Below are positions 41,641-52,912 of a stretch of 64,000 nucleotides of DNA, in pieces. Source of the stretch: Globisporangium splendens (lineage: Eukaryota > Oomycota > Peronosporomycetes > Pythiales > Pythiaceae). The stretch lies in assembly GCA_006386115.1 (NCBI GenBank), contig VFIW01000042.1:186001-250000 (forward strand). The letters are read 5' to 3'. The notes under the pieces are model-generated. The model was given only the letters and a program-made list of their open reading frames with translations. It had not been told where the DNA came from and did no database searches. Every line of letters starts with the position of its first letter. The stretch's first letter is position 1. A program made the translations under genes and the position numbers.

Positions 41641-42827
41641 TTGTGCATGAGGAATTCTTAAATGTGCGCACTATCTGTTTGTTATTCTTTTCGATTTGTA
41701 CGCCGTCGCGACTGACGAAGTGACGACAGCCAAATCTCAGCATTTCATCGTGGCGCGAGCTTTGAAAAGTAGAAATAGAAATTGCATTTCGACCAAGAAT
41801 CTCCGTGCGTATTCCTTACGTCATCGTGAACAGTAGAGAAGTTAAGAACTCAGTATCGCTTTGCAATGTCGCTTGTCCGTTAGCGACTGCAGTGCATGAA
41901 TCTGATGAGTCACGGTATTGTAAAAAATGCAGAGTGGCCAATGTAGCGCCATTTCGTATCTGACGTCTATTTGCAACGGGGGGATGATTGCGATTGTTAT
42001 TACGTTTCCTCGAGCACATTTTAGCCGACCAGGGGATTTACGTGATATTCGCGGAGATGGAAAAAGAGGGAGGGGGAGTATTTGTGAAAATGTAAGTCGG
42101 TGTCTATCCTTCACTACACAAATAGGAGAAATAGAGCACTTTTGTCCAACCATACTGCTGATCAACTGCTGGAAGTAAAGTGGAGTGCACCGACGCTTTG
42201 ATTTCAATAGTGCGAGTGAACAACAACAAGACTGACGAATAACTCAATGTTGAGGTGGTATTGCAAGAAATTTTGACTGACCCGGCCATGTAATATGCGA
42301 CAGCTTGGTGTCATCTCGTGTTTTGTACTTTCTCGTGATCGCTTTAGCGACATGGAGTTGCGTCGGCGCATGTGGCGACACCGTGCCAGTGTTATCCACG
42401 ACCGCCTTTTTGTTAATCACTGCGTGTCTAGATCCCAACGACAGCAACCAGTCATTCCTTACGCTCGTTATTGAATCGGGGGGCTTTCTTAAGGCTTGAT
42501 ACAGCACTAGAACTTGCCTTCCTCGCTCAACAACATCCCGCAGAGTTAATTTCATCTCGTACTAATCTTTCGCCTTTTTTCCTCGCTCAATATTGAAAAC
42601 GAGGCATCGACTCAATTGGCATTATTTTCTTTTTAGAGGAGTGACTTTACTTGCATTAAGGTTTTACCAATAAATCTGTTTCATCTTCACAAAGGACTTT
42701 GAGTGACGATCAGTTGGCACGGTTTTTCGTGTATCGCTGACTCGGAAAATTGTATGGAGAGTCAACTGATGTAACTCGAATAACAACCCAGCTGCATCGA
42801 TGCGCAATCTACGTCACTGAAATGTCA
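41641..42827. other. no gene recognised (part of the duplication)
   Basis: No supported frames in either copy; the same blocks recur at 55988-57022. Confidence 0.4.
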
Positions 42828-43903
42828 GAGAGAGAGAGAGAGAAAGTAATTCTATTTAACTTGTGATCAACATACAGTTTAAGAATTCCTGGGTCTCATT
42901 AACACTGCTGACAGTGAGGTGTTTCTAAGTTTTGACGGTGTGGCACCGATATCATTGTCGAGCAGAGCTGCGACTTGGGACAGAAGAACTTGATCATTTC
43001 CCCGCGATTCCTCGGTGAGTATCTTTGCATTCTTGGAGTTCATTACCACGTTGGCGAGAAGATCGGCCATTTTGTTTTGTTCTCGTTTTGTGTGATTCCA
43101 GGAGATCCACGCAAAGTTGGCGATGATTTGATTTACCCGAACTGCTAGTGGCTGCAACTTGGTCTGGCGTATTGAGGAGAACCCGTTCTGGGATGCGATA
43201 ATCATTTGGCTATCTCCGAAGACTTCCAGTTTGACTTCATAGTGCTGAAGGTAGTGTGCACTGTATCCCAGGTCATCTTTCAGTGCGTTGTATTCGCACC
43301 AATTGTTCGTGACTTGTGGTCCCATGTACGCATAACCGCGCGCTTTGAGTTCCCATCGATTGCTTCGTTCATTCAGGAAGATGAGTGCCCAACCGCTGCC
43401 TCCTGGACCTAGGTTGCCGCGTGCCCCTCCACCGAAACACAAACGCCATGCTTCCAGTTGGCGCGACAAGTTTTGTCTCTCCAGCACGCTCAGCAGTTGG
43501 CTCAGGCACGTTGCATTGATCTTTTCTCCTTTGAGCGTTCTCATCCGATGAGCCACAGCTCGCACTTGCATCACACACGCTGTCCACACACGCTGGTGCT
43601 TTCTTCGATAGTGACGTGTTGCTGTTCATGCACTATTTCCACTCTCGTTCTCCATAGCAATACTGGGATGCTTGATGTGACGATAAACCAAAGTCTCTGT
43701 AGCGCTGTCGAGTGTTCCGGAGTAATGAACCCGAAGCTCTTTTCCAATTCCCGGAGCAAAGATCGTTGACCTGGCGGGGCTGAGCGGCTAGCAATATGAG
43801 GCAGGAAGAGATTGAGTGCTTGCTCCGCCAACGTTTGGCCAATCCATCGCCCGAGGAAGACCGTCCACGCGGCTTGTGCTCGCTTGCAACTCCAGACTAT
43901 GAT
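42828..43903 (-). mobile_element. LINE-X, 5'-truncated 1.08-kb insertion
   Basis: Flanked by GTCACTGAAATGTCA at 42813-42827 and 43904-43918; the duplicate block has the empty site at 57008-57022. It encodes the RNase H and C-terminus (FGGGARGNLGPGGSGWALIF, GDSQMIIASQNG, KMADLLANVVMNSKNAKIL). The first catalytic Asp position reads FGGG, so D is lost. One base is missing near 43595 compared with the copy at 11478, shifting the frame ahead of RNase H. The tail in element sense is a CT repeat. Confidence 0.93.
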
Positions 43904-44254
43904 GTCACTGAAATGTCAAGCGTGTAAACAGTGAGTGATGGCGCATCACTGGTGGCTGGCAGATGCTAAGTAGAGTGGGTGCACACGATGCACTCGATGC
44001 TGCCAGTAATCCGCGTGCACCGTTTTTCGTTGTGTTGACGCAGAGAGCCCAGTTTCAACATCATCGACCAGCTGCAGTGTCCGGGATGAGTCACCGCGAT
44101 GGTGAGAGTATGTTTAGCATTCAAGCGCGTATGGTCTATGCTGAAATAGCCCAGTCACAACCAGATACGCATAACACACAACACCGACAACTTTGCCACT
44201 CCCGTCACGGTGCTGTCTCTTGGCATGCAGAACGGAGGCATATGATATCAATCG

Positions 44255-45230
44255 TTTTAACAATCAATGGAGTGGATTCGCGCCTGCATTGCAAAGGTTT
44301 TCCACGAATTGGAGAGATCCGGTGCTGAAGCGATGACGCCTATAGATCGAGGATCTAACCCTGCCTCCACTCATCTGGAGAAGGGTTGCCCTCGCGTAAG
44401 AGTAGGTAGGGTGTGGAGAAAGTGAAGTCGCGCATCAAAAAGCCGCGGCGGACACAAGCCTCAAAACACCCAGCATCACCTGTCCCCGCCGGCGAGCGTG
44501 GTGCCAAGCGTCGGCGCCGCAACTCAATCAAACCCACCACGCCACACCCAGCGCAAGCCCTGTCAAGCCAGTACTTCAGCCGCGTCCATCAGGTCTCAAA
44601 CCTGTCCAAATGAATGCACTTCTCTTTCCCCCCACCGATCCTGCAAATGATAATGGAAATGGGGTTTTCCGGAGTGAGCGAGTGAAACCAAACAAGTGCG
44701 AGCAAAACGGAAAATGTATGTTTTTATTTGGGTGAGAACAGATGAAAACGGCTTTTTGTGAGGTTGGGTGTTCAAGTCAGTCATCATGTCGCTACGCCAG
44801 CCCTCCACTGTCTAACGGCCGGGCGAAACTCAAAGTCAAGATTAAATCAAGTCAGATTGATTAGACGTCGCTTGAAGTCGAAACGAACCTGTCGACAGGT
44901 AGTTCAGACTATCCATTCCTCATTTCCTTCGTTAGCGCAAGACAAGTACGATAACTCCTCAGCAGTTTAAACCCTCCGCGCCACACCCTGGCTCGAGGCG
45001 GCGTTAATGAAATCAATTCTCACACCCCAACAACCAAATGAAAGAGTTATTTCCACTTCGCTTAAGACATAATATACCTCGAGTATATCACAATCATAGA
45101 TTGTAAAAAAGACTCCGCAGTATACGTGGCTAGAAACTACCTCAATTGTCGATACGCAAATATAGCAGAAGTCTAGCCGACTGCCGTAGGATGACTGATT
45201 CATTAGCTATCGTCGTCCTCAAACGCGATG
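44255..45230. other. 976-bp segment absent from duplication copy 2
   Basis: Copy 2 runs directly from GGAGGCATATG to TACATATTTAGTCGAC. The segment contains a GC-richer basic frame (44413-44613, KSRIKKPRRTQASKHPASPV, GAKRRRRNSIKPT) starting at GTG, and AT-rich sequence to the right. No target duplication or termini were found, so it may be an insertion here or a deletion in copy 2. Confidence 0.5.
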
Positions 45231-47443
45231 TTTTACATATTTAGTCGACTAAAGTAGCGGGCAGTTCGGTGACCCAAAAAATAGTTGACTGTAGTCATGC
45301 TAAAATTCCTGCCACCATTGTTTTACTCAACTGTAGCTCGCAGCGGAGTTGTGCATGGCCTGCAATCGCTATCACCTTGCGCTCCAGTCTGGGATTAAAA
45401 CTGAGCAGTTTAACGAATGTCATTCATATCTTTACGTAGTTTGCACCAGTCATTCGTGCCCAGCGAGTTTAACCAATTTTAGCTCGAGATACTTGGTGCC
45501 TCGCCAAGTGTTGAAGGTGCCACCATTTGTAACACCCACAGCAGCAGTTCAATTCAACTTGGAGATGTAAAGTCCGACGTTTAAAAAAGGCTGTCGCAAT
45601 GGTACCCCCTGGAGTCATTGTTCAGTACGGAATTGGACTGGCTCCCGTGATGATATGTATGCTTGATGTTGCTGGGCAGTGTCATGTTAAGCGGCGCTGA
45701 GTCACGGCATTCACGTTTTGAAATTGAGCATTTTTCTGGTGAAGGTGAAGTTGAAGCAATCAGGAGTTTCACAATATCAACTTCTGTTCTGTCGCCGCAT
45801 ATTCATTCGTGTGGACGTAAACATTCAACGGTATTCTGTTTCGAGACGATAGAGCAATATTTCTATCACCCTGAAACAGCTTATCGAGGGACGCAAGCAA
45901 TGTTGACAGAAAGTATCCATCAGTTCGGCTGTCTCCGAGATGGTGAGAGCATGGTATAGTAAAGCAATGTAATCATGTGACGGGCCTCATCAAATCTAAA
46001 CACCACACTGTGCTCGGCTCTTCTGTCTGCTATCCTTCAAGAAGCCACAGTGGTCGTCGTTGATGAGTGCAGTCAAAGATGCTTCGGAGTGCGGGTGACA
46101 AATCTCGCCACCATCATCTGAAAAGTCGGCAAATGCGCGCCAAGTCCCTGGTGCGATGTCTCGTCAGTCCGCCATCGATTTGGACTGTTGATCCGCCCTG
46201 TCCATTTTTTGTTCAACAGACGCGACGCAGCGACATAAAGACACTGTGCTGCGTTCACGGCTACACAGTCCCAGAGAAGATACTAATACGATAAGACATC
46301 GTTCGTCTTCATCTTTTCCGATTTGAAGGCATCAATGGTGGTCGAGGCGACCTTCTTTATCCTTACCGATTAAGGAAAAGCTTACTCAACACTAAAATAC
46401 ATAGTCACTGCACCTTGACGAACTTGCTCAACTGAAAGGCTGTGCCGAGGAATGTGTAGAGTGTCCGCAAGTGTCCATTACACTTTCAGCTATGGGTTGC
46501 ATGTTGCGAATGTGAACCTGAAGTTGAACAAGCCGCACTCTTTGAAAAGTCGACTAAGAAAAACGTGGCAGACATGGGCTGTCGTTTGACCTTTCTGCAT
46601 CGTCGTGAATCTTTGGACAGCTGAGAGCTCGTATCGTTTTGTAATGTCGCCTTGTCGCTAGCACAGCAGTGATCTGAGAAAGTAAGTCATCAAACGGTGC
46701 ATGTTTAAAATACACGCTGGAGGAGAGTTTATGTCGACCTTCTTGTTTAACTTCCGTACGTGAGTGTCAGTGGTGGAGAAGAGACTGCGTTGCCCATTTT
46801 GTTTGAAATCATGACTTCGGGGACTCACGCGGTGTTGACAGAGAGTGAGGGGGATAAATTAGCAGGTTTATTGGTGCTATTGAAACGCTGAGTGATGGTC
46901 GATGGCGACAGTGGACAGTAATCTGCATGCTCGTATTTGTCAACTGTTGACGCGAGCATTGTGTCCGGTTTCGTCTTAGAGGGACCACTTCGCCCAGCTG
47001 CAGCGTCTCCGATGCACCATTTCTGCCACCGAGATGGTGAGAGCTCCTTTGGCATTCAACTGCTCAGTGCTTACAGAAAACGCAGTAAATGATTGAAGTA
47101 CACAAACCAACCAAAGATGAGGCACAACGCCGCATACCCACATATCTGCCACTTTATACCTCTCCTTCGTGTGGCGTCAAACTTCTTCGACTCCATAACA
47201 ATGAAGAGCACATTTACTACAAGAGGAGTTGAACGATCCCGACCCATGGTACTGCATTGTCTTGAATCTAGCATATTCGTGAAGTACGTTCTTGTTCGGA
47301 TCCGATGATGTTTGACTCCTCTAGTAGTAGCAGTTAAACAAAACTGAGTCATGGTTCGCTTCCTTGATCGACAACCGCCTCGATGTTGGCTGTCCAACAA
47401 CGATGCGGGGCGGAGCAAATCCAACACCGTGAGCAGCAGGTAT
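45231..47443. other. degenerate repeated units, no intact gene
   Basis: Both duplication copies hold blocks with a GATGGTGAGAG landmark (44099, 45940, 47032, 47673), whose minus strand reads TLTIAV, ALTIS, ALTISVAE and LTISVTE. They look like decayed relatives of the 47444-47749 ORF. Confidence 0.35.
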
Positions 47444-47749
47444 TCACTTATTCCCTGGAATAACCGATAGCACTCGTTTGAACCTGATCATCAAGGCAGC
47501 AGCACAACACCGGCCAGGAATGTTGTATGTGCCTGCTTTAACGAGGCGGAGGATTGAAGCTTCGATCCCAGAGAAGAGCAAGTCGGTATCCTTCCCTGGG
47601 ACGCACTCGATGTCGACAGACGATTTGTAGTGACTCCCACGAAGTGGGACCAGCAAATCCTGCTCTGTCACAGAGATGGTGAGAACTTGGAGAATAGAAA
47701 AGGCAACGTCATTTTGTGACAGGGGCACACCGAAGTACAGTAAAGACAA
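47444..47749 (-). CDS. conserved small ORF of unknown function, copy 1
   Basis: 101 codons (SLLYFGVPLSQNDVAFSILQ, VLTISVTEQDLLVPLRGSHY, KSSVDIECVPGKDTD), intact in both duplication copies (second at 59635-59940) with about seven amino-acid changes. There is no ATG; the frame opens after a TAA with TTG, so it may be the last exon of a longer or dead gene. No family recognised. It lies upstream of gene D, on the opposite strand. Confidence 0.35.
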   Translation of the reverse strand: MSLLYFGVPLSQNDVAFSILQVLTISVTEQDLLVPLRGSHYKSSVDIECVPGKDTDLLFSGIEASILRLVKAGTYNIPGRCCAAALMIRFKRVLSVIPGNK

Positions 47750-47868
47750 TGCTTAAAACAAACGACAACCTCGGGTCCATTGGCATTCTTCAATTTGCCG
47801 ACTTGTGGCGACTCAATCGTGCTAAAGTACGAAGTATCTAATATCGTCGGCACCAAACAAATCCCGAA

Positions 47869-49417
47869 ATGCTGCCAATCCGCACGAAGGCATCGACTGT
47901 GGTACGAGATCGAAAGCGCAAGCAGCTCGATGTTACTACAACAAGTCGAGTCAACTACAATCAAATGAAGATGCCGCCGTCAGCAACTCCAACGCAGTGC
48001 GTTCGAACATGCCAGAGACGAAAGGTAAGCATTGTGATGCTGGTATACACTGAAGTATGCTGCAGTTCATGGAAGCTGGATTGACAAAAAGGATACTCGT
48101 ATGACGTGTTTGTATGCTGCATCAGCTTGAGATTGAGCAACTACACAAGGAAAGAACGGGTTTGGAGGCCGAGTTGGCTCTTTTCAAGCACCGCGCTGCT
48201 AATTCCGACCCTACGAGTATCGACCAGGAGATTCTCAGCAACATCCATCTCCGTGAAATGACGGCCAACAACCAGCTTTTGATCGCAGGGCTCCGCTCTC
48301 TGGTCGGAAGCAATACGGTACGTAACTAGCTCTCCTTGTCATATCCAGGAAAAATGATGCAATAATGTTGAGTTGTGGTGCTATTACTTAGAGCGATCAT
48401 GTTTGCAGTCCTGTGTCCAGCTCCATTCATTTGGGGATCAATCCAGAGGTTCGTCGCCAGCAGATACTCGCGATGAAGGCCCAGAAACTCCACGATGCCA
48501 AACTCTTTTTGGAGAACCGCACACGCTTCATGGACCGCGCTCGACCGTTCTCAGAGACCACACAATTCCAGACACGCGAGGGTGATACATACGTGGCTAA
48601 ATTCGATTCTATCCCTCTCCCAGGTGCCTCGAGTGTCAAGCAAGTATTTGATGCGCTCACGTTCTACAATTTCAACTTGGAGATCTGCACCGCCGAGATC
48701 AAAGGTGCAATGGTTGTGCGTGAAGAGGCCGATCCAGGAGACGAGATTGCGTCCCACAGCCGCTTGGTATACATGACTATGGATGGAGTAGCCGTGGAAA
48801 CGAACAATATCTTGTTTGCTGAGTACTCTTCGTCGCCAAGCGAGCACCCAAGTGCGGGCAAAGAAGATAGTGAAGTGGGATTACTCATGACCGATTTCGC
48901 GGACCAAGATGAAATGTACCCATATCGCCCTCACGAACGGATCCGCGAGGATATGATGAGCATTTTCATGGTGCAGTCATTCCCTTCGTCGTTCGCTTCA
49001 AGGGCGTATACTTCCTACAAGAAAGAGCCCACGGATCTACCGGAGCTGTACTCGGAAGAAACCTGCGAGCGAGTTGTGGTGCTGACACGGTGGGTGCAGG
49101 CAAGGTTGCACCACAGCGAACTCCTGCTCTCAGACGAAGTAATGGCGAATGCGCGCAATGAAATGACCCACATCAATGATGCAGTTGTTACAGCAGTACG
49201 AGAGGCGTTCCGGGTCCCTATCCAAGTGAAGCTTGCCGTATGTGGTGAAGATGACCCGCTTCTGGCTCAGCACCACGTGCCTCTCGACAGTCTGTTGTAC
49301 TTCTCGGAAGAAGTCGAAATTGGTTTGGCTGAAGATTTTGCTGTATGGCCACTTGTCCAGGACGTCGAGCTCCAAAGCCCCCCAGCATTTAGTATGCAGG
49401 CACAGATGAGTGTGTAA
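47869..49417 (+). CDS. M96-like protein, gene D (divergent branch)
   Basis: Exons 47869-48024, 48126-48317 and 48392-49417; introns of 101 and 74 nt, phase 0; 457 residues. Exon 1 is only 52 residues and unlike A-C, with basic stretches VVRDRKRKQLD and RTCQRRK at its end. Exon 2 keeps 192 nt and the coil (LEIEQLHKERTGLEAELALF, KHRAANSDPTS). Exon 3 carries LFLENRTRFMDRARPFSETT, SVKQVFDALTFYNFN and DEMYPYRPHERIREDMMSIF, plus a C-terminal extension of about 60 residues absent from A-C. The start was chosen because exon 1 ends in phase with the other members; a longer 5' part is possible. Paralogue F differs by about ten residues and a four-residue insertion. Function unknown. Confidence 0.8.
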
Positions 49418-50420
49418 GTGATGCAGTTTTGCGTTTGAAATTGATGTATCGACTGTGGTATAAACTGTTGAGGACAATAAAAAAATCTAGAATCAAAACG
49501 TAGATCGTGTTTCTCCCACTTGCTCCTTAATCGATTATTACTACACTGTAAATTCACGCATGGTGTGGTGATTACTGAGCAAGAAAGATAAGAGTACGTC
49601 TCGTCAAACACCTTGCTTCCTTCGAATGAGCTTCGCTGTTCTATCGACCCTTTTTTATTGCCGCTTTTCCGAAGAATAGAAGTTGAAACAGGATAAGGCG
49701 CGCCAAGTGCCAAGAATTGTGGTGCCACAGCGTAGAATTTACATACGGTAAACTACACTCACTTCTGAAATCGCCGTATCGAAAGCTCGGACAAAGTAAA
49801 CAAGGTGCGCGATCTTGTGGATTTGCATTTTCAAACGACCACACTACCACGGCTAGCCGCATTATGTGTGGTGTATTTGATCACAGCGGTCGCAGAGTTG
49901 TTGAGCAAGTGTTGAAGTGCACTTGGCACTGCTGCCTAATAAGGACGGTCTCTTGTACCAAGTGACAAACGTAAGCATCTGTTTGGAAGAACGACATATA
50001 TGCGTGTGCATTCGAGAACAAGCTTCTTGAATACGAACCTTCGAGAACCTGTGGACATGGAGACTAAGACGGAGAGTCTAGGACCATTGCATGTGTAGGA
50101 GCAATATCTGCATATTAACGTTCCAAATTCACTTTCTATATTGCTCAATCTCGAGCATTTTTTTAGCAAACCGAAAGAGAAACACCAGCTTGAACATCTC
50201 TACATCAACTCGTTACGCCAATTTGATAGACACGTATGCGCTGAACCAACCTCAAACCTCCTTTTGAGGACTGAACTCAGGCCCACTTGTTGCCGCAGAT
50301 ACTCGCTCCGAGGTGCATGCGAATTTGATCTCGATTAGTGCATGTGAAAAAGTTCAACCGATGATCAAGTCTTGCCGTGGTCGACATCTTGCTAGTCTTC
50401 GTATGCTTCAAATTCACTCA
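49418..50420. other. no gene recognised
   Basis: Shared with 61621-62540 in the duplication; no frame conserved between copies. Confidence 0.4.
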
Positions 50421-51040
50421 GCATGGATTTTATCGCGTTCTCTGATTTTTCCACCCCAGACTACCGTTGGCTGTCCTTCACAACAGTTTCATCTCCCCTC
50501 GCACACTTGACACCATTGTTGGAGTCTGGTGTCAAGTCCTTCTGGAATAGTACTTCTTTCGGAGAAACAGCGATGACAGCCTACACTACCTCGTCCACGT
50601 CTGTCCCATTATCAAAACCTACCGCCATCCCTGCTAGGAATGCTCTATTGTCAAACGTCTATGGTACTGCCTCCTTGCACCATACTCACCTATCCTTGGC
50701 ACTCAGATACTTATCTCAGCATGGCATATCACGTTAAGTATCATCTTTCTCTGAACAGGACCGCTCGCAACCTCCGCAAGCAAAACAAGGACATTCACCT
50801 TTCAATTACGTACAGTGGGCTCAAAGAAGACAAGACTTGCCCATGCACTGGTCCTCGAGCAGATCAGCCTCGAGGACGAGCTGGTGGAAGTGTTCGTGGA
50901 ACCCTCCACATTTCGCCATTATTAATAGCAGCGATCCGCAGCCACTCTGAACTCCCGTTCGAACTCAAGGCGCCTCACAACGTCCGATATAGAAACCTCG
51001 ATGCTCTAAGAACTTGTATATATTGATCAATTTCGTTGGA
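50421..51040 (+). pseudogene. unassigned coding relic, shared by both duplication copies
   Basis: Several short protein-like pieces are kept in both copies in different frames: MAYHAKYHLFSEEDRSQPPQ then FNYVQWAQG (readable at 62927 in copy 2) and ALVLEQISLEDELVEVFVEP ending STFRHY with a stop near 50926 (STLRHY in copy 2). Frame changes between them could be introns or decay. No family recognised. Confidence 0.3.
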
Positions 51041-51283
51041 CTGTGCCATTGTGGCAAAGAAAAGGTCTGGCCCAGCTCTTAAACAAGTCGAGGTTACCCT
51101 CCTCCGATTCCTGGATGGTTTCGTCAACTTCGGGTAGGCGTATTTATTTCTCCGTCATCATTTTTTTCTGATTTGAGAACATGAAAAATGGATGACGGAA
51201 AGATAACCGAGCGTAAACGATTTTGGATCATGACATGATTTGCCTGGATTATCTCTGTTCGCTCTCGATCGTATAGTAAACTC

Positions 51284-51937
51284 GGCCAACACTTGCTCTG
51301 GTACACAGTTCACTCCCCCTATAATCACACTCGTAAAACTGTAACCTGAACGTTTGGTATATACTCTCGTGCCACGATCTTATTGTGCATGCCTCTTACA
51401 CGAACTTCGCAGCAGCTCAGGAGCTCAATTGCTCCATTGTCTATAGTTCCTGTTCTTTCTCTGCTTTCTGAACGATCTGCTGCCGCTGCTCGTTGTTATG
51501 AGCGATGGACGTGGAGCTCGGCATCTTCGAAAAGTGTTGTTTTCTACCGCAGAGTGTCTTGCGTGATCGACGAGCAGGAGGTCTCTCATGAAACTTTACA
51601 TGCCGTGTTTGAAGCATTGCGTGATTAAACGGAACAAGAGGTATTAATAAGCGTTGCAACAGCTGTATCAGCAGTGCAGATCGTGATGTTCAAACTCCTT
51701 TGCATCGTCAACAGTGGCACTCCATCGCATACCAATCCAAAAGCAATTTCTTGTACAAAAACTGAGAAGGAAAGAGACACATTTGAGTTATGTTAAGAAC
51801 GTTCGATCCAGTTTCCAGAGTCCCAGAATGACCCCATACTGAAAATGATATTCATCTCAGCCAGTTAGCATTGCACTTCACGAAGGCACATTCACCGAGA
51901 GCTGATAGCCTTAAGAGATAAAGCGCTGCTGAGATAG
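51284..51937. other. no gene recognised
   Basis: Beyond the duplication end; short frames only. Confidence 0.4.
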
Positions 51938-52066
51938 AAAAGGCAGTTCTATTTAACTTGTGGTACACATACAGTTTAAGAATTCCTGAGTCTCATGAAC
52001 ACTGCTGAGAGTGAGGTGTTTCTAAGTTTTGACGGTGTGGCTCCGATATCATTGTCGAAGAGTTAA
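51938..52066 (-). mobile_element. LINE-X 3' end fragment
   Basis: About 130 bp matching the 3' end of LINE-X (AGTTCTATTTAACTTGTGG, GTTTAAGAATTCCTGAGTC, TTTTGACGGTGTGGC). Ends at CATTGTCGAAGAG. No target duplication identified. Confidence 0.8.
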
Positions 52067-52071
52067 AGTTG

Positions 52072-52574
52072 AGATGAGATGATAAGAAATCTATTGAACG
52101 TAAAGTTTAAGATTTCCCGGGGAAGAGAATTGGTAGGTTCTCAGCTATCATATCCTGCCGTAACACAAGCGTTCTCACACTTGCGTCCGGGGTTTTCGTG
52201 ATTTTCTAGTTTTTATGTCATTTGTAATTTCATCGTGTGGGCGCATCGTCACTTGTGGGTTTCATTGAGAGTCGTCTTGGTGCGGCAGAGCCGTTTGGCT
52301 TGTCACGGGGGTCTTGAGCTGCGCGGTGTGGTGGCCGCCAACAGCGGGGGGTCTTGTGCTGCATCGCTTGTTAGCGACGTTGCCGGTTTGTTGTGCTGCG
52401 TGACGATTGGTCCATACAGCGGGTTAATAGTCGTGCTCATATTGGTCGTGCATTCCATTCCTCACCACCCCAGGGCCTCCAAGAATGAGGGATTCTCTCC
52501 CTGGGATGGGCCGGCCCAAACTGGACCGCTGAGGTTGGGACTGGACCGCTTGTGTTTGACTTGGAATATTGGAG
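52072..52574 (+). repeat. repeat P, copy 3, with empty LINE-X site
   Basis: About 500 bp from GATGATAAGAAATCTATTGAAC to GAATATTGGAGAAT. The target of the LINE-X insertion at 15.67 kb is present once and uninterrupted (GTTGGGACTGGACCG, 52534-52548), so this copy shows the pre-insertion state. Confidence 0.8.
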
Positions 52575-52882
52575 AATGTCGAAAAGTTAAAGATCTGTCT
52601 CATTGACGCTTCATTATCCCATCTTTCAGTATACGCACTGTATTCATGTTTGTGTGCCGATGCCATCATACTAATCTCGCGCTACGATTGCGTGTGCGAC
52701 ACAACATGGCTCTTTTTATGCTCCATTTTCAGGGCTAGTTGCATTAATCCAGTGCGTCGCAGGTGTTGAGATGCTTCCGGTTATCAAGCAGGGGAGGGTA
52801 CAATTGTGGAAAGGACCACCATTCAGAAAATCCTCTTTTGAGTTGGCGATCTGAAACCCCGGTGGCCAATTTCCCAACCGCA

Positions 52883-52896
52883 TCATTATCCAATTT
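52883..52896 (+). promoter_or_regulatory. initiator-like element of gene E
   Basis: TCATTATCCAATTT matches the oomycete initiator core TCATTYYNCAWTTT at 13 of 14 positions and lies 17-30 bp before the gene E start. Confidence 0.5.
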
Positions 52897-52912
52897 CGTG
52901 TCCAGTGGCAAC

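Larger units (their letters stand above)
41738..51283. repeat. segmental duplication, copy 1 (pairs with 55988-63486)
   Basis: Collinear with 55988-63486 from GTGGCGCGAGCTTTGAAAAG near 41752 to GCTCTCGATCGTATAGT at 51283. It contains gene D (copy 2 contains gene F). It carries two extra segments: LINE-X at 42828-43903 and an unexplained piece at 44255-45230. Divergence is a few percent by eye. Confidence 0.9.
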
